Assembly: GCA_910588595.1 (NCBI GenBank)
Contig: CAJUQU010000008.1
Coordinates: forward strand, 1 to 34,192
DNA: 34,192 nt
Source of the DNA: an uncultured Lachnospiraceae bacterium
GTDB taxonomy: Bacteria; Bacillota; Clostridia; Lachnospirales; Lachnospiraceae
Reading direction: 5' to 3'
Position numbers and translations under genes: made by a program. Below the pieces are notes generated by a model. The model saw nothing but the letters and a program-made list of their open reading frames with translations, was not told the DNA's origin and made no database searches. Positions 32,362 to 34,192 of this stretch are shown here, one piece after another. The first letter of the stretch is position 1, and each line of letters opens with the position of its first letter.

Positions 32362-33987
32362 TTATCGTTCAAATTTTTGACGTTCCTTTTTTTCTTTTTT
32401 GTTTGCATACATGATTTTGTCAGCCCTGTTGTATGTGTCTTCGAGATTCTTGTCCGTCTCAGGAGTATACATGGCGCAGCCATATGCGATCTGCATTTTC
32501 ATTTTGGCATCCTTGTTGTCGCGGTTGCAGGCATCCACGCTCGATTCGAGCATTGCCATGTAATGTGTCATGTCGATGGAAGACGCCCTTTCGATCAATG
32601 TCACAAACTCGTCTCCGCCGACACGGTAACATTTCCCTATACCGTTAAATATTTCGTAGATGATCTTACCACAGCTCTTGATGTACAGATCTCCAGTACT
32701 GTGACCGAAGTTGTCATTGACATATTTGAGGTTGTTGAGATCAAAATCAATGACAGCAACATCTGTTGGATTCTCGGATAGCTTGGCAAAATCCACATTA
32801 AAGCAGGTTCGGTTATTGAGTCCGGTCATCTGATCTGTGTAAGCCAGCGTCTGGTAAGCGTTCGCCTCCTGTCCCATTTTCATGAGAGAAGTGGATTCTC
32901 TTGCGGAGGAGATCCCAAGAGTTATGATATATGTAAGGAAACCTAGCCGGCCAAATGTGTTTCCGTCCCAGGTACCCGTATAGAATCCAAACATATCCAA
33001 CATTAGCGTTATGACACATATGATGATACATGCTATGTGAATTTTTACTGTCCGCGAGTGTCCCCCGTTTTTGACAAGACTGTAGGACTGCACCAGGATG
33101 ATTACTGCGAGAATGCCCATCATAATATGGGTCGTCCAGATGGATTCCCTCAGATCTGCCACGTCGAAAACTGCAAGCAGCACACAGATAGCGATCTGTG
33201 CAAGATCCACCTGACAGAACCAGTTCCAGACTTTGCTCTCGTCCTCGTAGAAGGTCTGCACGAACATTGCAAACGGAAAGGAGAGCAGAATCAACGACAG
33301 GAAAGACAAGTAGGAAGTAACCAGATTGTTCTTTAAGAGCAACGTGGTCAGACTACATTCATTGATCGACCATATAGATAAAAATATTGAAAATATTCCA
33401 AGTTTTAACAATTTTCCACTCGTATTGATATTGCGTGAAATGAACAAGTGGTAAAATGATAACACAATACCAAGTACAAGCATGATGATGCAAAGTGCAA
33501 AGGGCAGGATATCCTTTGTTATGATGTGGGCAGGCAGGGAAAAATCATTTCCTATATAAATCGTCGGAACGTTTTTCAGATAGGGAGGATATGGGCTGGT
33601 AATGACGATTTGGATATCGTTCGTGTTGTAGGGAAGATTGATAAAATTCCAACAGTAACCCGGGGAATCTGATAATGGATTGTTGTTGACAACAGGGTAT
33701 TCATAAATGAGTTTGCTGCTGACATAAACCTGTATGTTCTGGTGGATTGAGTAAAAAGCGATTACGTTCCCGACAGAATTATCCACCGTGATCGTACCTG
33801 ATAAGACAGTTTTCTTCATGTTGAAAACTGTCTTGTGATCTGTCCATTGTGAAACTGCATAGGCGGACTGCTGCTGACGGGTGTCGGTTGCCCTGTCGTA
33901 CAAAAGAATGACGACTAGAAATATCAAAATGGCAATACAAGCCAGAATATATAAAATATTGTTTTTTTTCTTGTTGTTGGTATTCAT
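32362..33987 (-). CDS. Membrane diguanylate cyclase (GGDEF)
   Basis: A 541-residue membrane protein that would make c-di-GMP from GTP. A short N-terminal helix (about 11-30), an outer domain to about residue 160, then seven hydrophobic helices to about residue 370 resemble 7TM-DISM-type receptors. The catalytic GGDEF domain begins near residue 390 (AYTDQMTGLNNRTCF). The motif is intact: RVGGDEFV. The second metal-site part is visible as VIDFDLNNLKYVNDNFGHS. No RxxD inhibitory site is evident just before the motif. ATG 33987 is favoured over GTG 33999 because AGGAG lies 11 bases before it. No EAL domain is present. Confidence 0.93.
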   Translation of the reverse strand: MNTNNKKKNNILYILACIAILIFLVVILLYDRATDTRQQQSAYAVSQWTDHKTVFNMKKTVLSGTITVDNSVGNVIAFYSIHQNIQVYVSSKLIYEYPVVNNNPLSDSPGYCWNFINLPYNTNDIQIVITSPYPPYLKNVPTIYIGNDFSLPAHIITKDILPFALCIIMLVLGIVLSFYHLFISRNINTSGKLLKLGIFSIFLSIWSINECSLTTLLLKNNLVTSYLSFLSLILLSFPFAMFVQTFYEDESKVWNWFCQVDLAQIAICVLLAVFDVADLRESIWTTHIMMGILAVIILVQSYSLVKNGGHSRTVKIHIACIIICVITLMLDMFGFYTGTWDGNTFGRLGFLTYIITLGISSARESTSLMKMGQEANAYQTLAYTDQMTGLNNRTCFNVDFAKLSENPTDVAVIDFDLNNLKYVNDNFGHSTGDLYIKSCGKIIYEIFNGIGKCYRVGGDEFVTLIERASSIDMTHYMAMLESSVDACNRDNKDAKMKMQIAYGCAMYTPETDKNLEDTYNRADKIMYANKKEKKERQKFER

Positions 33988-34122
33988 TTGTAGTTGCACT
34001 CCTGCTCATAAGATAAATTTATTATAACATATCTAACGATATATTCCATTTAAAATTTATAAATATAGAACATTGTACAAAAAATAAATACAAAATGTGG
34101 CATAATGTACATACAGTATGCA

Positions 34123-34161
34123 TTTTTATGCACACGGGCACCCAGAGGAAGAATGTCAGCA
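34123..34161 (+). repeat. 39-bp repeat, copy 2
   Basis: Exact copy of 29668-29706, in the same orientation. It follows an ATAATGTA box at 34102-34109 and a small hairpin with a T run, echoing the copy 1 context. It probably belongs to the leader of a gene cut off by the contig end. Confidence 0.9.
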
Positions 34162-34177
34162 AAAGCTTCTGGTTGCC

Positions 34178-34192
34178 AGATCGGAAGAGCGT
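34178..34192 (+). other. Illumina TruSeq adapter at the contig end
   Basis: AGATCGGAAGAGCGT, the last 15 bases, is identical to the start of the TruSeq read-2 adapter. It is not genomic. The bases just before it may also be unreliable. Confidence 0.92.

Overview
The window looks like one end of a draft contig from a flagellated, butyrate-pathway member of the Lachnospiraceae (Clostridia, Firmicutes). This is an inference. It rests on purine-rich Shine-Dalgarno sites, sigma-A and probable sigma-D promoters, a butyryl-CoA:acetate CoA-transferase family enzyme, a Clostridia-type galactokinase, a FliD-like secreted protein and Firmicutes-style BirA control of bioB. The last 15 bases equal the start of an Illumina TruSeq adapter, so the right edge is a sequencing artefact and not genome.

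Layout. 0.1-5.8 kb holds a LacI-type regulator, a convergent GNAT acetyltransferase, a 1-phosphofructokinase-family sugar kinase, a BirA-regulated biotin synthase and a membrane-anchored amidase with an Arg-rich tail. 5.8-7.7 kb holds a reverse-strand response regulator (MshEN-like, CheX-like and REC regions) and an unrecognised small protein. 7.9-11.5 kb holds a CoA-transferase, a coupled esterase and galactokinase. 11.6-23.4 kb is one tightly packed seven-gene operon: large membrane protein, ABC ATPase, ABC-2 permease, membrane coiled-coil protein, MoxR AAA+ ATPase, DUF58 protein and a 1525-residue protein with three VWA domains. 23.5-25.5 kb holds three hypothetical genes. 25.5-29.5 kb holds a galK-tail remnant, a gene-end remnant and a ribose-type ABC transporter. 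29.6-34.2 kb holds a flotillin with an unusual leader, a FliD-like protein, a reverse-strand GGDEF protein and the adapter-contaminated end.

How the parts work together. The LacI regulator, PfkB kinase, galactokinase and RbsABC-like transporter point to sugar scavenging. The seven-gene operon is the best candidate for an uncharacterised system. MoxR, DUF58 and VWA proteins are known to act together, but here they sit with a dedicated ABC-2 exporter and a fusion of two normally separate VWA membrane proteins. The last 16 codons of galK and its terminator recur at 25.5 kb, so galK-derived copies flank the operon and its three downstream genes. The GGDEF protein, the MshEN/CheX/REC protein and the FliD-like protein suggest c-di-GMP and motility functions nearby.

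Several repeats look mobile or regulatory. They are a palindrome-rich element with 13-bp inverted ends at 3171-3326, a 25-bp copy of its end at 29538-29562, and an exact 39-bp repeat upstream of the flotillin gene and at the contig end. No rRNA, tRNA, CRISPR array, integrase or complete insertion sequence was seen.
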